Shown: in pieces, positions 5,568 to 7,273 of the stretch
Position numbering within the stretch: the stretch's first letter is position 1
Layout: the number at the start of each line of letters is the position of its first letter
NCBI GenBank assembly: GCA_010029175.1
Contig: RGNC01000099.1
Coordinates: 1 to 7,273 of the forward strand
Direction: 5' to 3'
Source: Synechococcaceae bacterium WB8_1B_136
GTDB lineage: Bacteria; Cyanobacteriota; Cyanobacteriia; PCC-6307; Cyanobiaceae
DNA length: 7,273 nucleotides
Program-made: the position numbers and the translations under genes
Notes under the pieces: generated by a model
Seen by the model: the letters and a program-made list of their open reading frames with translations, nothing else
Database searches by the model: none
What the model was told of the DNA's origin: nothing

Positions 5568-5585
5568 CTAGTTCACCATCTAGTT
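5568..5585. promoter_or_regulatory. CTAGTT direct repeats upstream of the module-3 antitoxin
   Basis: CTAGTT occurs at 5568-5573 and again at 5580-5585, a 12-bp period (about one helical turn), in the 71-bp gap between modules 4 and 3. The position upstream of an autoregulating antitoxin suggests an operator or promoter element. The repeat is short and AT-rich relative to its surroundings, so support is modest. Confidence 0.35.
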
Positions 5586-5626
5586 TATTGCTGACGACCC
5601 TTTCTGCAGCCGCGAGCCCGGGCCAC

Positions 5627-5982
5627 TCACCAGATCGTGTTCAGCTCGCTCAAGGCGCGCAACTTGGCGTCTGCGGATCGGCTGGATCGCCGTGCTGAAA
5701 CAGCGGGCTGCGAGACAGCAACGCAATCTCCGCCGTGATCGGCAGCACCTCCAGCCGCAGGGCTGCCAGCAGCTGGCTCAGGTAGTGGCTGGGCGCCACA
5801 TCCTCTGGCAACACCAGGCGGCCGCGTTCGTGCAACAGGGCCAGCTCCAAGAGCGAGATGTCGGCGATGGCCAGCTCGCCACGAGAGAGGCCAAGCTCAA
5901 GGGCCTGTTGTGCAGGGGCCGTGAGCCGCTCGGGCTCGTGGGCCCAGAACAGCAGGATGTGGGTGTCACAGATGGTCGGCAT
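5627..5982 (-). pseudogene. VapC-type PIN toxin broken by an out-of-frame deletion (module 4)
   Basis: From ATG 5982 (GGAG 5 nt upstream) the frame encodes 110 residues ending at 5650. Recognisable PIN features: D6 (MPTICDTHILLFWAHEPERL), E46 (ISLLELALLHERGRL), and D99/D102 (HGDPAD). In the family, HGDPAD is followed by RLIAATA, a short helix and a SAD/TAD motif. Here it is followed by PQTPSCAP and a stop. In another frame, immediately after, lies SADAKLRALSELNTIW ending at TGA 5627-5629, which is the expected C-terminus. About 17 codons and the frame were therefore lost in one deletion near 5675-5682. The truncated product lacks the last acidic residue and the final strand and is probably inactive. 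Its start overlaps the antitoxin stop by 17 nt. Confidence 0.8.
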
Positions 5983-6220
5983 CGCCACTCCAGGCGGCAT
6001 CGGCGCTGTCGGCCCCCAAGGGCGACGCCACATCCACCAGTGCCACGCGGCCCTTCAGGCTCTCGAGCCAGCGGCGAGCTTCCAGGGCTGGGTCGTGTTC
6101 GGCCTCGAGCCTGGCGATCACGCGGCCGCGGGAGGTGATCTGAATGGCCTCCCCCGCCTGCACGCGCTTCAGGTAGCTGGGGAGGTGCTGCCGCAGGTGG
6201 GAGACGGAAACCTGCGTCAT
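5966..6220 (-). CDS. Phd/YefM-type antitoxin (module 4)
   Basis: This is an 84-residue protein from ATG 6220. Residues 1-45 (MTQVSVSHLRQHLPSYLKRV, QAGEAIQITSRGRVIARLEA) follow the Phd/YefM pattern of a short beta strand, two helices and a SRGRVIARL turn. The C-terminal half includes RRWLESLKGRVALVDV and ends AAWSGDADHL, the likely toxin-binding part. The open frame extends upstream to 6421, but that extension reads unlike an antitoxin, and the operator candidate sits directly before ATG 6220, which fixes the start. It appears intact while its toxin is broken, so it may persist as an orphan regulator or a neutraliser of related toxins. Confidence 0.87.
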   Translation of the reverse strand: MTQVSVSHLRQHLPSYLKRVQAGEAIQITSRGRVIARLEAEHDPALEARRWLESLKGRVALVDVASPLGADSADAAWSGDADHL

Positions 6221-6223
6221 CCT

Positions 6224-6244
6224 GTGTACATGCGATTTGTACAC
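6224..6244. promoter_or_regulatory. TGTACA operator pair for the module-4 antitoxin
   Basis: GTGTACA at 6224-6230 and TGTACAC at 6238-6244 form a perfect 7-bp inverted repeat with a 7-nt spacer. Each half contains the self-palindrome TGTACA, and their centres are 13 bp apart. E. coli yefM-yoeB is autoregulated through two TGTACA-core palindromes about 12 bp apart, and the adjacent antitoxin here belongs to the same Phd/YefM fold. The site ends only 3 nt before the ATG at 6220, so bound antitoxin would block transcription or initiation directly. Confidence 0.72.
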
Positions 6245-6404
6245 GATAAGCCCAGCGCCCCGCGGCGCAGTCGCCCCACGCCGATGGCTCAGCCGGACTG
6301 AGCGCCAAAGCAGCCGCTTCAAGCGACGCTCGCAGAAGGTGAGGCTTTTTAAACCTTGAAAATTGAGCGCATGGAACAGGATTTCCAAGGCTTCGGCACT
6401 GGCC

Positions 6405-6856
6405 TCAACCGTCCTCAGCATTGAGCTGCGCCTGCGTCCAGGCGCAGCGGCGGCCCAGCTGTTTCAGCAGGGTGCTGGCGTTGGCCAGCCCAGCCGCTTC
6501 AAACAGGGTGAGGCTGCTGATGGTTTTGGTAGACGGCTACCCATCAGGCGCTCGAGGCTCTGGCCGGGCTGCTGCAACTGCGCGGTGATCACCTCGATCA
6601 CCTCCTCGAGGCGTTGCCGCAGCAGCGGGATGGCCAGATAGGCCTGGGCCTCCGGCAGCCCGTGGATGCCATATCGCCGCGCCATCCCCGAACGGCCCAG
6701 ACCCTGCAGCTGCGGCAACACGAACCAGATCCAGTGGCTGCGCTTGCGGCCAGCGCGCAGTTCCGCCAGGGCGCGCTCGTAGGCGCTCGGCACGCCACGG
6801 TTCTGAGCGGCCACGAAGCGCTCAGGTCCGCTGGAATCAGTCAAGCGACGCCACAC
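6405..6856 (-). pseudogene. DUF1810 family protein, frameshifted near its C-terminus
   Basis: DUF1810 proteins are about 140-150-residue cytoplasmic proteins of uncertain function. The family pattern is clear: GPERFVAAQ, YERALAELRAGRKRSHWIWF, then VLPQLQGLGRSGMARRYGI, a helical segment ending PLLRQRLEEVIEVITAQLQQ, and SLERLMGS. After this the frame turns into RLPKPSAASPCLKR and stops at 6464. A second frame supplies the expected end, KTISSLTLFEAAGLANASTL followed by LKQLGRRCAWTQAQLNAEDG, with TGA at 6405-6407. The break lies near 6524-6537 and probably also removed a few residues. Start GTG 6856 is preferred (GGAG 8 nt upstream); TTG 6844 is possible. The long open extension to 7120 belongs to the opposite strand's gene. 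Confidence 0.75.
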
Positions 6857-6940
6857 CAAAGGATCTCCGTCGTTCGCAGGAGAGACCTCGATCATGAGCC
6901 GTTCTGCGGCGAAGGTACTCCCATCACCCACCCAAGGGCC

Positions 6941-7273
6941 ATGCAGATCATCGAGCTGGAACGCGACGACTGGAATTTTTTCTGCCCTGCCAAAGGTCGG
7001 CCGGTGTTCACCGACGACGGCGAGCCCAATACTCCAGCCCTGCGTGGCAGCTGGTGCCATGAGGTTCCCGAGGAGCCCATACACCTGGCCGAGGAGCTCA
7101 AGCCCCTTTGGCAGCAGCACCTCGATGCCCAGGCCGCGAAGGATGAGGGCGCCGACGTGGTGGGCTTCCTGCAGTCGCTGGACCGGCCGAACTGGGTGGC
7201 CTTTGAGATCATGCTGTGGGTCTTGCCTCCGCCCATCGCCTGGGAGAGCTGGAAGACCGAGGAGCCCGCCCCG
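6941..7273 (+). CDS. Conserved-looking hypothetical protein, 3' end outside the window
   Basis: An open frame runs from ATG 6941 off the right edge, at least 111 residues. It starts MQIIELERDDWNFFCPAKGR, then PVFTDDGEPNTPALRGSWCH, later EEPIHLAEELKPLWQQHLDA, VVGFLQSLDRPNWVAFEIML, and IAWESWKTEEPAP. It is acidic, with many aromatic residues (Trp/Phe) and two Cys, no signal peptide and no membrane segment. I do not recognise a characterised family; it reads like a soluble conserved protein. ATG 6941 is preceded by AGGG, close for a ribosome-binding site; the frame is open further upstream but has no ATG there. It is divergent from the DUF1810 gene across an 84-bp gap. Minus-strand frames in this stretch are shadows. 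Confidence 0.7.
   Translation, partial: MQIIELERDDWNFFCPAKGRPVFTDDGEPNTPALRGSWCHEVPEEPIHLAEELKPLWQQHLDAQAAKDEGADVVGFLQSLDRPNWVAFEIMLWVLPPPIAWESWKTEEPAP

Noticed and set aside
6287..6303. Hairpin GCTCAG-CCGGA-CTGAGC
   Set aside because: A 6-bp stem without a T tract on either strand; too weak to call a terminator or operator.
6311..6350. Possible rho-independent terminator (AGCC...GGCT followed by TTTTT, plus strand)
   Set aside because: The stem is short with large internal loops, and no plus-strand gene ends nearby.
6464..7120. A 218-codon minus-strand frame starting at 7120
   Set aside because: DUF1810 similarity begins only near residue 97; the earlier part is antisense to the better-looking gene at 6941-7273.
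1..7273. CRISPR arrays, tRNA/rRNA genes, transposase genes or IS ends
   Set aside because: No regularly spaced repeats, no cloverleaf-like sequence and no transposase motifs were seen on either strand.

Overview
The window is GC-rich DNA that looks like a cyanobacterial chromosome, most likely a picocyanobacterium of the Cyanobium/Synechococcus type. Three things suggest this: the codon usage, two copies of the cyanobacterial HIP1 octamer GCGATCGC (472-479 and 5098-5105), and the resemblance of the kinase-WYL, pseudo-LysR and small hypothetical proteins to types I associate with that group. I could run no database search, so this is a judgement from reading.

Layout: (1) 1-2019, minus strand, is a large protein with an N-terminal P-loop kinase and a C-terminal WYL module. 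Its reading frame is broken near 339-341, and the true C-terminus continues in another frame past the left edge. (2) 2020-2150 is a divergent intergenic region with a perfect 9-bp inverted repeat. (3) 2151-2567, plus strand, is a short LysR-type HTH protein that looks truncated. (4) 2588-3157, plus strand, is a FitAB-like toxin-antitoxin (TA) pair with a palindromic operator candidate; the PIN toxin is unusually short, apparently through an internal in-frame deletion. (5) 3189-3680, minus strand, holds an eroded hypothetical gene with an in-frame TAG, and a 57-residue conserved-looking protein. (6) 3934-6244, minus strand, holds three tandem Phd/VapB-VapC(PIN) modules plus the fused debris of a further one. 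One toxin has lost its end by an out-of-frame deletion, and one has Gln at the usual second acidic position. (7) 6405-6856, minus strand, is a frameshifted DUF1810 gene, divergent from (8) a conserved-looking hypothetical gene at 6941 that runs off the right edge.

The main theme is a dense cluster of PIN-domain TA modules (four recognisable pairs plus a relic in about 3.7 kb) in several states of decay, flanked by genes that are also damaged. Antitoxins precede toxins in every pair. Start/stop overlaps or very short gaps indicate translational coupling, and two pairs keep palindromes at their promoters that resemble known antitoxin operators (FitA-like and YefM-like). Single-base lesions could be sequencing errors; the larger deletions and the relic are less easily explained that way.
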